Made by a program: the position numbers and the translations under genes. This document shows positions 10,060 to 20,265 of a stretch of DNA of 30,850 bases, piece after piece (position 1 is the stretch's first letter; each line of letters starts with the position of its first letter). The stretch is taken from positions 252,001-282,850 of the forward strand of contig MNCI01010471.1 of NCBI GenBank assembly GCA_015680685.1, given 5' to 3'. The stretch is from Gnetum montanum. Its lineage: Eukaryota; Streptophyta; Gnetopsida; Gnetales; Gnetaceae. The notes beneath the pieces are model-generated. The model ran no database searches and had not been told where the DNA came from. It saw only the letters and a program-made list of their open reading frames with translations.

Positions 10060-10580
10060 TCCTTCATGAGTCTTAAGCACACATACTTCATCATTTCTAA
10101 CCATTAACTTGGTTAATCCCATTCCTTTAATGATTTTGCATATCTCTAATGAAAATATGAAACCTTGAAGTTTTATGGGCCACTTCCCTCTTTTTAATCC
10201 AATTTCATTTTGGGTAAATAATTGTTTAATTGTAGGCGCTATTAGCATAATATGGACTAATGAGCTTTCCAAGTAATATTTGAAGTGCTAAAGTGCTTTA
10301 ATGACTATGAGTTTTCTATTTTTCTAAGTTTGAATAATTTAATTCTGAACCTTTCAATTGATACCAAAAAAATATAATAGGTTCACCTTAACCTTCATAT
10401 TTTTGAGTTAAAAGAGCAGTAACTAAATCATTTGAAGCAAAAGCATATAACCAAAAATCTTCCTTCAATTTTGGTTTTACCATGTATGAAGCTTCTTGAA
10501 TAGACTTTATAATTTTTGCTAAAGCTTTCTTTGATTTTGATTTTTTTCTTATTGAGATGTCTTTCTTGAGCATATGCATC
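10060..10580 (-). pseudogene. RNase H of element 2, broken
   Basis: Follows RT directly. Readable blocks are IIKSIQEASYMVKP, LYAFASNDLVTALLTQK (open at 10388-10582), then GEPIIFFWYQLK, and after a frameshift KHFKYYLESS and RGKWPIKLQGF ending near KGMGLTKLM (open at 10054-10272). These are the successive blocks of the gypsy RNase H of Tat elements. The residue aligned with the first catalytic Asp is within an AFAS context, as is common in this group, so activity cannot be judged from it. Confidence 0.78.
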
Positions 10581-10589
10581 AATGTTTTT

Positions 10590-11440
10590 GTAATTTCAAT
10601 GAATCCAAGGATAAATTTCTTAATGAAATTTTTCTTTTACAAGAAAGATCTAATAGACTTTTTACTCATAGAATGCTTGATATTTTGTACTGCTTAAATT
10701 CAGTAGTTATCTATTGCAATTCCTTCTTGATAGATCATGTGACCTCGTAAACTTCTAGATTTAACCTTGAAGATACATTTCTTAGGATTTAATGAGATAT
10801 CATATTCACGACATTTGTCAAAAACCTATTGGAGATGATCAATATGATCTTTCTTCCTTTTTGAAAAGATAGTGATATCATCCAAATAAACAATAATGAA
10901 CTCACCTATTAAACCCTTAAAGGTTAAATCCATTGCTCTTTGAAAGGTAGCTCCAATATTTGACAATCCAAATGGCATTCTTTGGTAGGCAAAAGTTCCC
11001 CACTTGGTAATATGTGTTGTCTTATATCTATCACTCTTATCTATCATAATCTGATTATAGCCAAAAAAACATCTAGGAAAGAATATACTAGGAAATATGA
11101 AACTTTGATAAACATTTCATCAATTCTAGGAAGTGGATCTTTATCTTTTTTAGAAGCTTCATTCAAATTCCTAAAATTGACATAAAGCCTAAAATTGCCA
11201 TTCTTTTTTCTTACTGGGACAAGGTTAGCAAGCCATGTCAAATATTAGACTAGATATATAATTTAGGCTTGCAATAACTTCTTTATCTTGGCTTTCATGG
11301 ATGGTTCAAATGATGGATTGAATTTCCTATATTTTTGTTTAACTTCCTTACAATAATTTACTAAAGGAATTTTATCAATCATCATATTTGGTTTAAAAGC
11401 TTTAAGATCATCATAAGACCAAGAAAATTTTTCCAAATTA
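10590..11440 (-). pseudogene. Reverse transcriptase of element 2, broken
   Basis: The best-preserved domain of the window. It starts with FSWSYDDLK (about 11410-11435) and IPLVNYCKEVKQKYRKF, then WLANLVPVRKKNGNFRLYV with FRNLNEA (open at 11044-11241). Next comes WGTFAYQRMPFGLSNIGATF and the catalytic YLDD at 10877-10888 (open at 10826-11047), then the thumb part YDISLNPKKC and a degraded RSFL segment. The catalytic YLDD is intact, but stops occur at about 11255-11270 and 10740 and there is a frame change near 11045. Copies element RNA into DNA in the family. Confidence 0.92.
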
Positions 11441-11829
11441 TTTGTAGGAGAAATAATAAATTTTTCTTGAAGCCTTAATCCTTTTCCTTTGTGATATTTA
11501 ACATCTTTGGTATCTTAATGGAATCAAAATTCATTGCTTCATAAGCTTGGTCATTTGGATTCTGTGTATCTTTTCCGATAAGAAGTTTCTCCTAAAATCA
11601 TGTTCATAATCAATCACCCTTTTGGAAATGGAATTTATCTTAAAACTTGATGCTATTTTAGGTATGATTTGACTTTTGAATACCTGCTTATTTCTCAAGA
11701 ACCTAAGCTATTGATCATTATCTTTGAATACTTGTAAATGCTTTACGTTATATGGTATTGATGACTAATGTTCATTCTCTATTGCTACTCCTTCATACTT
11801 TTCTATGCTTTTTACATCTAATGTTAAAG

Positions 11830-12215
11830 TTGCCTTTGCTAAATCATCCACTATATAATTATCTTCTCTACCTATATGTTCTATTTTATAGTGATGAAAC
11901 TAATCTAGCATGATATAGATGACTTGTTTATAAGAACACAAGAATGAGCTTTTGACTATAAAATTTCCCTAATCTTTTCACAAGCCAATCTTGAATCCCA
12001 TTTTATAGTGATTACCTTGATTTCTTTTTCTCATGTTGTTTTAATTCCAATAATTAAAGCCTCATATTTAGCCTTCTTGTTAGTACAAGGGAAAGATAGA
12101 TAAATTTATTTTAATATTTTTGAGGAATCATCATTTACTAGAACTACTCTAGCTCCTACACCTTTGGAATTACATGGACCATCAAAGTATAGTTCCCACT
12201 TGCTCTCATTTTGAG
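11830..12215 (-). pseudogene. Archaeal-type second RNase H (aRNH) of element 2
   Basis: Minus-strand translation gives WELYFDGPCNSKGVGARVVL (catalytic Asp in FDG), then CTNKKAKYEALIIGI where the family reads TNNxAEYEAL, and later HIGREDNYIVDDLAKA with the C-terminal Asp. Stops and frame changes interrupt it. The domain lies upstream of RT rather than between RNase H and integrase. It is followed by a linker with SIPYNVKHLQVFKDND (about 11716-11765) leading to RT. The glutamate of the AEYEAL motif is retained (KYEAL), but an A-E has become A-K. Confidence 0.75.
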
Positions 12216-12289
12216 ATTCCTTGTTTTTGAAGTTATGAAATTCGTGAAGTATACAAATTTTTTTTCAAAGGCCTTTGTTTCAACAACTT

Positions 12290-12690
12290 TATTCTTCCCA
12301 TTCAAGGTAATGTTTTGATTCATCAAAGGTTCACTATATATGTATATTTGATTTGGTTTCCATTTCCAAGGTAGCCACATATGTGAGTGATTTTTTGATA
12401 TGTAACTAAAGAAATTCTTGCTCCAACTTCTACTAAATAAAAGACTATATGAATCTGGTATATCTACTACTTGAATAGTTACCCTACTTCTTATACAAGG
12501 TTCAGAAGCAATTTTCAATAAAACATTGGGTAACTAAACCATAATCTTTACTCTACTTTTATCCACTTGAATGATCTATTTATTAGAATTTTTAGGAGTC
12601 AAACAAAGATTTTTTCATATAGACAATGACATGATGGTAGATGTAGCTCTAGAATCAACCAAACAATTGTGAAGATATTTGTCTATTAAC
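12290..12690 (-). pseudogene. Aspartic protease of element 2, broken
   Basis: Readable as CLVDSRATSTIMSLSI, with the active-site triplet DSR where the family has DSG (Arg codon at 12648-12650, Asp at 12654-12656). It is followed by the flap and C-terminal part VVDIPDSYSLLFSRSWSK and SHMWLPWKWKPNQI (open at 12156-12518). Gly to Arg at this site should abolish activity. The protease would process the polyprotein. The frame changes before the aRNH start (WELYFDG). Confidence 0.8.
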
Positions 12691-12699
12691 TTCATTGTC

Positions 12700-13314
12700 T
12701 ATAGAAATGAAGGAGCTTCTTTATCAGTACAATCATATATAGTTTTTGTTGTCTAATCAATGTTAGACACATAACTTAATATTTGCATGAGCTAAAGGTA
12801 ACTCAAATAAGTGGATGTATTCTTTAGCCAAGTAAGCTTTTGTAGGAATAAAATACTTAGAAAAATATTTATAAACCCCCATAGGAATATCATCATAGTT
12901 TTCAAATCCTAATGGTGTACCAAGGATTTTCCATCCTATTAGAATTCCTTTTGATCTTTGAACTCTTACATTTCTTCGTCCTTCTCTTATAGACTAATAA
13001 ACCTAATAGAAGAGGTGATCTCTTTATCCTTCTAGTTTTTACTTCACTACTTATTCAAAACTCAAGAACCTTCTTCTATTCTTCTTTTGATGAATACTAA
13101 ATCTAAAAATCAAGAAAATCTTTGGAACCTTTGAAACCTTTCAAAGTATTAGTTTTTTTAGTCATTAATTGAAAATAGTATATAATTCTTTCAAGCTCTT
13201 CTAGCAACAAAAAGAACTATTATTATGCTAGGAATATAAAGCTCTTTGAATAAAATGATAACTTATAAATGTAGGTGATAAATTTTCTTGCTCTTCATCT
13301 AGCACTAAAAGAAT
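12700..13314 (-). pseudogene. Leader and probable gag remnant of element 2
   Basis: Only about 610 bp lie between the 5' LTR and protease, far too little for a full gag plus leader. The minus strand holds short readable pieces, such as ENYDDIPMGVYKYFSKYFIP and ELPLAHANIKLCV (about 12770-12920), that could be capsid-like. I cannot assign them firmly. The bases next to the LTR (minus strand ATTCTTTTAGTGCTAGATG) are where the primer-binding site should be; I could not match them to a tRNA. Most of gag appears deleted. Confidence 0.4.
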
Positions 13315-16232
13315 TGTTGGAGACTATTTAGGACTAAATTGCCAATGATTGGGCCTCTTTTCTCGTGATCGGGGTCACAAGAAATGAAGGTTTTCTTCAA
13401 ATAGTGTTTAGATGCTTGCTAGTCTCTCACAACACTAAGGTCTAGATACCTCCAAATAGACTTAATGGTTATGAAATGAACTAAACATGAGTATGTGTTT
13501 GTTGTTGTGAATGTTGAAATGGTTGGGTTGTGTATGAAACTATAATTGGCTATCATAAAATAAATTCAGCTATCTTTGTCAAACACTGTGAGTTATTAAA
13601 GATTCCTATTTTGTCAAATAACTTAGTCTATATAGTCCCTATAGTACATTACTCATAACAAATAAAATTTCACAAAAATGTTTGAGCACAATTCTACCAA
13701 TCTACTTCTAATTTTTCCTAGAGAGAAAATTTCACAAGAAAACTAGAAATAGAGTGAGATTCAAAGGGTTTTAGAAGGAGAAAAGAAAAGAAATTAGATT
13801 TGTATGGGATCTCAAACATTTAAGCAAGATAAATTTACATGAGAAAACACTTCATAAAGCTATTCCAATTTAATCTATTACGAATTGTCCAAACCCTTTG
13901 AGCTCAACAAACAATTTCACAAAAGACACTCTTATTTAACTACTAAAACACTTTGTAAAAATGACAAAGTGCAAGATTATATTTGGCTAGTTAAAATTGG
14001 TCAAGAATTGCAAAAAATAGAACTTATAGGAAAATTTGACAATTTCAAGATTTTAATATTAAGGCAATATACTTTATAAATAAAGAAGCTATTTTAGTCA
14101 TCTCAAAGTATCAAATATTTTCTAAACTCACATAGGCAATTTCTATAAGACATTACTATTAAATTGCTCAACATGCTTTTCTACAGCATAAGATCTTATT
14201 TGGAAAACCTTAATAGAAGTCAAATATTGCGCAAAAAACAAAACTATAAACGTAACCTAGAAAAATCCCAAAATTAAATGCCAAGCTAAGCAAGTAAAAC
14301 AAAATGGGAAGAAATGAAATCATAGTATTAAAACAAAGTAGTTGAATTGATGTCTTTAGCAAGCCATGCTTTATAAGAAATCTTCAATATTCTTCAAAGT
14401 TGCTCTACCCAAATCCTCCCCCATAAATCTACCTTTAAAACCATTTTTATATTGGTCTTAGGATAGTTACAATCATCATGAGAAGTTATGGGGTGTTATA
14501 ACTATCTAGGGGATTAATTCATAACCATCCTAAAAGTTATAACTTCCATAGGAAGTTATTGGAAATTTAAGCCAAAGTTGGCAAGTGTCTTTTTAGTTAC
14601 AAATATCATGGAGATTTAGGTATTCAACCATAGGAAGATACAACTTCTATAGAAAATTAAGCTATAGTCTAAAAATGTTCATAAATCCTTTCCCTTTTCT
14701 TTAAAAAACATTTAATACTAAATTTAAATTTGTGACCATATAAATCATGCTCATTCATCTTTCTTTGTGAGCTTAAACCTCCATCTTTACTCTTCCTTTT
14801 TATTTTCATTTCCTTTGTCTTTGGAAAATTGAGAACCACTAGTGTCTTCTTCTTATTTTTATTTTATTTTTTGAAACCTTTGCACATATGCTGAAGCCCG
14901 ATCACCAATATTAGTACAATCAATCCTTTACCATTTATTTTTCTAGGCCTTGACGTCAACACCAAAGCATGACTTGTGATGCCATGCCAGTATGAAGCAA
15001 AAGTGCATGGTCCATCAAGAAAGCTTACAACTTATGTGTCATCATGCAAGTGGGACATATAACAAAATAGGGGTTTACAACTTGCCATGTTGTGCCCTTC
15101 ATTACCACGTTATGGAGGATGAGGATTATTAGGTGGTGTGTAGGTGTAGCAGGCTCCATCACCACCATTTTGAGGCATGATAACTAAGTATGGCCATTGC
15201 AAATGAGTGGAGTCTAGAGGTTCAAATGTTCAATGGTGCAGGAGTGCTAGTGAAATCTACAACTAGCATTTTCTAGGACATTAGCGTAGGGTTTTACATA
15301 GACTTGGCTCAAGAAATGCATAGAAGCAACAATGCTAGTTTGTGTAGGTAGTGATGTCCATGTTGGGCAACTGTGGAATTGCAAGTAGAATTATTTTGAA
15401 ACATCATCGCTTGAATGGCCCTAATCCAAAATATGCACACAAAAACACGCATGAGGAAGCTGTACATTTGCTCATAGAAATTTTGAGAAAAACATTTGGT
15501 TGGATGTTGATGCGTTAATAGCCATGCCTCTTCATGGCCATGCTACTATTATTTATTATTTTATTTATTTTTTATATATGACGAGATCCCCATGATTTGT
15601 TAATTTATTTACAAATCATTTTCTAGTGTTTTAACTTACTTTGATTTGCTATTCTTGTTAGCATAAGTGACCCTATGTTTCTCTCTATTTGCAAGAGGAG
15701 GCCACGTTACCCTCATACACTATTTTGTGTTTTTTTTTCTTTTTTGAGTAATGATTTGTTGCCTAGTTCATGTTTCCCTATTTTTTTTATTTTTTCTTTT
15801 AATCATTAAATAATTAGGCTATATAAGCCTCCCAGTTGAAGAATATGATTCCTTGCCTATGTATCCAAAATATGATTCTGATGATCAATTAACAATGGTA
15901 TTAGTAAGAAGGTATAGATTCTTGTGTTGTTTCCAATATCTATGGAAGATCACAAGTTCTTGTTAAAGCACGTGATGATTGATATTTTACCACTGCATAA
16001 TAAATTCCTTTTCAAGAATTTCAACCTTGGAGTGATAAATAACAATGCCCTTAACTGGAATCCATGACTAATAGATAGCTAAAGCTAGTTTACAATCTGA
16101 AATAATCACCATTCTTCCATCAACTAATAGATATAATTTTCACTGCTTTATATTTAGCAACATAGAAACCAATACCTATTTTGCCTCTTACTTTAAAAAA
16201 ATTGATCCATACCATGATCAAATGTGCTAACA
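13315..16232 (-). repeat. 5' LTR of element 2
   Basis: Plus-strand edges are TGTTGG at 13315 and GTGCTAACA ending at 16232, giving the TGTT...AACA ends of an LTR. Direct repeat of 4660-7602 over its whole length with small indels. The open frame at 13885-14079 (64 codons) is interrupted in the other LTR and is not a gene. Confidence 0.9.
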
Positions 16233-16237
16233 AGTAG
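16233..16237. other. Target-site duplication of element 2, right copy
   Basis: Bases agtag directly after the LTR end CTAACA. Partner is ggtag at 4655-4659. Confidence 0.8.
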
Positions 16238-17100
16238 GTGTAACCAAGATTGGAGTTGAAGTCAATCTACTCTTAAGCTCCTCAAAAGTATCCTGATGAT
16301 GAGGATCCCGAAGAAACTCATTGTTCATTCACAATAGCTTCGTGAGAGGTGAAACAATGTGAGAGAAGTTCTCAACAAACCTCCAATAATATCCTTCTAA
16401 GCCAAGAAAGCTATGAACCTCTTTGACATCCTTAGGAATAGGCTAATCCCTAATGATTAATAAGATCTACTACTATTCTAGCCTCTGAAATAACATGACC
16501 TAAGAATTGGATCTCACAATGTTAAAATAAGCATTTTGATGGTTGGGCATAGAGTTGATGCTCTCTAAGTGTCTGCAAGATGATGCTCATGAAGGCTATT
16601 TGTTGCTAAATATACCAATATGCCATCAATGAAAACAGTGATAAATTGGTCTAGTTATGGCCTCATGACACTATTCATGAGATTTATAAATACTATCAGA
16701 ACTAGTGAGTTCAAATAGTAGAACCAATAACTCATAAAGCCCATACAAAGTCCTAAAGGCTATCTTAGGAATATCTCCTTCTCTAATACAAACCTAGTGG
16801 TATCCTAACTTCAAATATATCTTTGAGAATACTTGAGCTTTCCTCAATTGTTTAAACAAGTCATTTATGCAAGGCAAGGAATACTTATTCTTTATGTTGC
16901 TTGATTTAGTTGATAGTAGTCAATTCATAATCTCATGCTTCCATCGTACTTTTTAACAAAGAGGATAAGAGCTTCCCAAGGAGACACACTTAAAAAAATA
17001 AAGCATTTATTTAGGAGTTCTTGAAGTTGAACTTTTATTTCCACCAATTTGACATGTGACATCCTATGTAGAGCTTTGGAGATAGGTTTAGTACCAAGTG
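16238..17100 (-). pseudogene. Reverse transcriptase and start of RNase H of element 1, broken
   Basis: Minus-strand blocks in order: [19 protein letters not shown] (RT N-terminus, near 17050), [19 protein letters not shown], stop, [10 protein letters not shown], then VFIDGILVYLATNSLHEHHL near 16590-16635, the polymerase motif. The motif reads FIDG where FxDD is required (16622-16633), so one metal-binding Asp is lost. After it come a GHVISEA-like thumb part, and FEELKSRLTSTPILVTPT, the beginning of RNase H, which stops exactly at the element 2 boundary. Many stops and frame changes. Confidence 0.85.
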
Positions 17101-17261
17101 TGAGATCAATCTCAAACTCTACCTCTCACCTAGGAGGCAACCTTAGAAACTTTGACTAGAAGACTTCAGAAAATTTGCATGCCATAGGAATTTGATCAAT
17201 TCCCAATGATGGAGAAATCTCACTAACATAGGCTACAAAGAAAAGATGTCCTTTTTGCAAA

Positions 17262-17301
17262 AAAAAAAAGAAAAAAAAGAAAAAAAAGAAAAAGAAAAAG
17301 A
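17262..17301. repeat. A-rich microsatellite
   Basis: Runs of A separated by single G, within the protease-RT spacer of element 1. Probably expanded after the element died. Confidence 0.8.
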
Positions 17302-17399
17302 TGCAAAGATCTTGATGAAGCTAGATTTATCTTGATCTTGCAGGGCTTCATGTGCACAATCACTTGTACACCCTTGTTTGCTGCTAAAGATAATGTCTA

Positions 17400-17700
17400 T
17401 TGATCATAATTTAGGCTACCCTGAAAATGCATAAACCAATCCATCCCTAGAATGATGTTGTAGTCCCCTTAGCTCATGACATGGAGGCCATAAGGCCATA
17501 GACCAGCTTGGATGAATAAAGGAATAGATTTGTAGGTTTGGAATACAGCAAGTGTACTACCACCCATAGTACTAACAGCAAGCCCTTAGGCTAGTGGCTC
17601 ACATATCAAGCCCATCCTTCTAACTATTGAAGGATCAACAAAACAATTACTAGACCTACTATCATTCTGAATCCACCATAAATCTTAGTTGTAATATGTT
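17400..17700 (-). pseudogene. Aspartic protease of element 1, broken
   Basis: The minus strand reads NDSRSSNCFVDPSIVRRMGL, with DSR at 17655-17663 where the family has DSG, then LAVSTMGGSTLAVFQTYKS, and a C-terminal ILGMDWFMHFQG, the hallmark of chromovirus proteases. Two in-frame stops lie between. The glycine of the active site is replaced by Arg (AGG), as in element 2 but in a different codon context. Lies about 250 bp from the primer-binding site, so gag is missing. Confidence 0.78.
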
Positions 17701-17955
17701 CCCCTCCATGTGTTTATGGAAGAATTGCTTCATATAGCTGTTGAAATTAGCTTGGATTATCCCCTCAACTAATAGTGATGTTGGGGTCACATTCTTTGCA
17801 CAAGGTTCTATTGAATGCTCCTCCACTTGGTTAGCAATAGGTTAAGGCATTGGAGTTAGTTGACTAGGTTCATCATCCATCCTTCTACCTTGGTCATGAC
17901 CTTGCCTAGGATCTATCATCACTGAACAAACTAATGAGGAAATTGCCAAACCTAG
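17700..17955 (-). pseudogene. Gag remnant of element 1
   Basis: The roughly 250 bp between primer-binding site and protease should hold over 1 kb of gag. Readable pieces (MDDEPSQLTPMP near 17855-17890; EGIIQANFNSYMKQFFHKHM near 17715-17775) may be the N-terminal end of Gag joined to the protease leader by a deletion. No zinc knuckle is present. Confidence 0.4.
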
Positions 17956-17967
17956 TTTTTGATACTA
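17956..17967 (-). other. Primer-binding site of element 1
   Basis: The minus strand reads TAGTATCAAAAA three bases after the LTR end. It resembles the initiator-Met tRNA site TGGTATCAGAGC, with differences mostly G to A. Position and similarity support the call. Confidence 0.65.
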
Positions 17968-17970
17968 ACT

Positions 17971-20260
17971 TATAACATCCTCATTTCTACCCTTAGGATA
18001 AAGAGCATTAGGTGGGATAAAAACAAATAACATAGGTTGGTCATGGTAGAGTAATGAAATCAATTCATTCTAATATAGCAAAAGGAAGTATGATTAAGCC
18101 ATGACCAAGAGGAAGAAGAGATTAAATAACAAGATAATGGGAATAAATTATAACTTTTAATATTAAGATGAATATATATACAAGTAATAAAGATTTAAAT
18201 TATAAGAATCCACTAAAAGAAATCTTACATCAATGTCATTATAAATTCCACAATTATTTCATCTAAAACAACTTACATAAAGAAATATGGTAAGTTCTCA
18301 TTGTCACTACATAATTCACAATCCATACAAAAATCTAAGCATGTGAATCAAATTAATATACATCTACTTATGAAATAGCAATTATAGTTCCAAATAACAT
18401 ATAATTTCATCTTGTATTCTAAATATATCCAAGGTACCACATGTACTCCATGCTCTTCCTAGCTTGAAATACCTACACATAAAACAAAACTATGAGCTAC
18501 AGCTAAGTGAGTAACCTTATCACTTTCTTCCAACTTAACTAAGGATAGCTCTCATGGGGGCTTGTTAGGGCATGGAAACTTCTAAAACAATCAATGCAAA
18601 GCATATCCAAACATGCAACCACTACAACATCCAGGATCATCCATCACAAACATGCCAAAAATCCAATGCCATACAATTATAAATGCAAAGCATATCCAAA
18701 CACACCCACCACAAACATCCAAGATCATCTATCAACATGGAACTAAGAATTCACAAACATTCCAAAACTCCAACGCCATATAATTATCCAATAAGCATAG
18801 AAGCAATCCATTTGACCATCATAATAGTTCAAAACCAACATCCATCCATTGCACCCATCAACTAAACAAACAAGAAGGCTAGCACACACCGTACTCAATG
18901 TTAATATGTATCAAGTTATCATGAATACTTTCAAGTTCCAAATTAATGATTCAAACAAAATATCAAATTACCATGCACATGGATTTGTTATTAGTCTCAA
19001 TGAACTAAGGTGTTCCAGTGGATCCCCACCAAGGTTCTTACACATGATGATGCTAGAGGTGTCCAAGTGGATACCCACCTTTAATGTTATGGAGGAACCA
19101 ACCAAACAAGACCAATGGGACATGGAACACCCTCTCCTACCAGATGGGGCTTGCATTAAGAGCCACATTGGTGCACTGACAATGGGGATCAATCATAAGA
19201 CTCAACTCTAAGGAGTCCATCTTCAACTAGCCATACTTAACACAAGGATGTATCCTTAATTATAACCGACTGAAATTATTATGATTTTAGACATCATTAA
19301 AAGAATGACCTATAGCACCTTATCTACCACAAATTACTATATGAGTCCCTCATCAAAGTTGTAGATAATTACATAAGAAATCCAACAATAGGTAGATCAT
19401 AAGTAGATTTGGAGTACAGAGAGAGATATGAATATTTTATTGAGTCCTATATGAATAATATTGAACCCTTCAAAATGTAAAGTTAATAAAGACCACTTTA
19501 ATTTTAAAAAATAACCAACCCACCATTGAAATTCTAGATCTAGAACTTTGTAGAGAAACACATCAAAAATATACTAGATCTATAATATTTTACATCAATT
19601 AAAATAAAATCCAACCCTGATTTATGCAAATCTCGATGAACTAAAATAACTAAGAAAAGAGGGCCAAGGTTACTCACCCAAACTATTGCTAGCTTCTTTT
19701 AAGTGAGTCTTCGCATGTGCTCCCTTAACTAGCAAGCTCCTCACACTCCTCCAACCCAGCAACCCTCTAACCCAAGAGCTAAGAGGCCAAGATTGCTTTG
19801 GGTTAAGGGAGTGTTTGGTATTGAAAGGCTTCTTCCCTACTCCATCTACCCCCAAAGCCCATGTGATCTAACTACCCTCTTTCATCTACTTCCAAGACCC
19901 ATGTGACTCATCTAACTTCTTCCTAATTAATCTAATTAACAACCAAGTTAAAATTAAAATTACAAATTACATGGATAAATCACATGCCATGCCATCATAG
20001 CCATACCATGCCCATACGATAACCTTCATGAGAACTTGCCACAACTCATTCACCAAGTTAGTGCACACTAGTGATAAGTAAAAATCATGAATCATGCATA
20101 ATGGTAAAAATAATTAAACATGAGTAATAAAAATTTATCATATGGTAAGAAAAATTAATTATGCATTTAGAAATTAATATTAATATTTTTAACCATCCTC
20201 AACCATTTAGCATACAAGGAAAAAGGTTATTAGCTTTTACTAAAATATAGGTTGTTGCAT
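17971..20260 (-). repeat. 5' LTR of element 1
   Basis: The plus-strand edges TATAACATCC (17971) and GGTTGTTGCA (20260) correspond to a minus-strand LTR from TGCAACA to TGTTATA. Aligns with 515-2811. Contains a local duplication: ATGCAAAGCATATCCAAACA recurs at about 18595 and 18682, in units of about 88 bp. Open frames at 18683-18865 and 18849-19211 are antisense to the LTR and their resemblance to 642-896 comes from LTR homology. Confidence 0.85.
18595..18790. repeat. About 88-bp tandem duplication in the 5' LTR of element 1
   Basis: Each unit starts ATGCAAAGCATATCCAAACA, includes a CATCCAAGATCATC-like part and ends with CCAATGCCATACAATTAT or a close variant. The units differ by substitutions and a small insertion. 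Confidence 0.65.
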
Positions 20261-20265
20261 TTCAT

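Larger units (their letters stand above)
4660..16232 (-). mobile_element. Element 2: Tat-type Ty3/gypsy retrotransposon nested in element 1
   Basis: An 11.57-kb element with both LTRs (4660-7602 and 13315-16232), internal region 7603-13314, polypurine tract beside the lower LTR and target duplication outside. Pol runs on the minus strand as protease, archaeal-type RNase H, RT, RNase H, integrase. The sequence between the RNase H and RT (IPYNVKHLQVF, then FSWSYDDLK) is what I associate with a plant Tat subgroup. Only about 650 bp separate the 5' LTR from protease, so gag is largely deleted. LTR copies agree at roughly four in five to nine in ten positions where I compared them by eye, meaning an old insertion. 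Confidence 0.9.
515..20260 (-). mobile_element. Element 1: chromovirus-type Ty3/gypsy retrotransposon, interrupted and dead
   Basis: On the minus strand the parts run: 5' LTR 17971-20260, primer-binding site 17956-17967, gag remnant, protease about 17400-17700, RT about 16330-17100, start of RNase H 16238-16320, [element 2 inserted at 4660-16232], rest of RNase H 4380-4654, integrase about 3056-4100, chromodomain 2838-3020, polypurine tract 2812-2824, 3' LTR 515-2811. The C-terminal chromodomain and the TGTAACA LTR start point to a plant chromovirus (Tekay-like), though the exact lineage is not settled. The 3' LTR is cut at 515 by family 3. All coding parts have stops and shifts. The base beside the 5' LTR is tttca (20261-20265), the expected target duplication, but its partner is lost. 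Confidence 0.85.

Noticed and set aside
13885-14079. 64-codon plus-strand frame in the 5' LTR of element 2
   Set aside because: The matching part of the 3' LTR (about 5240-5425) has stops and shifts; no domain recognised.
19670-19855. 61-codon minus-strand frame in the 5' LTR of element 1
   Set aside because: Short, inside LTR DNA, and broken in the other LTR (2210-2395); no domain recognised.
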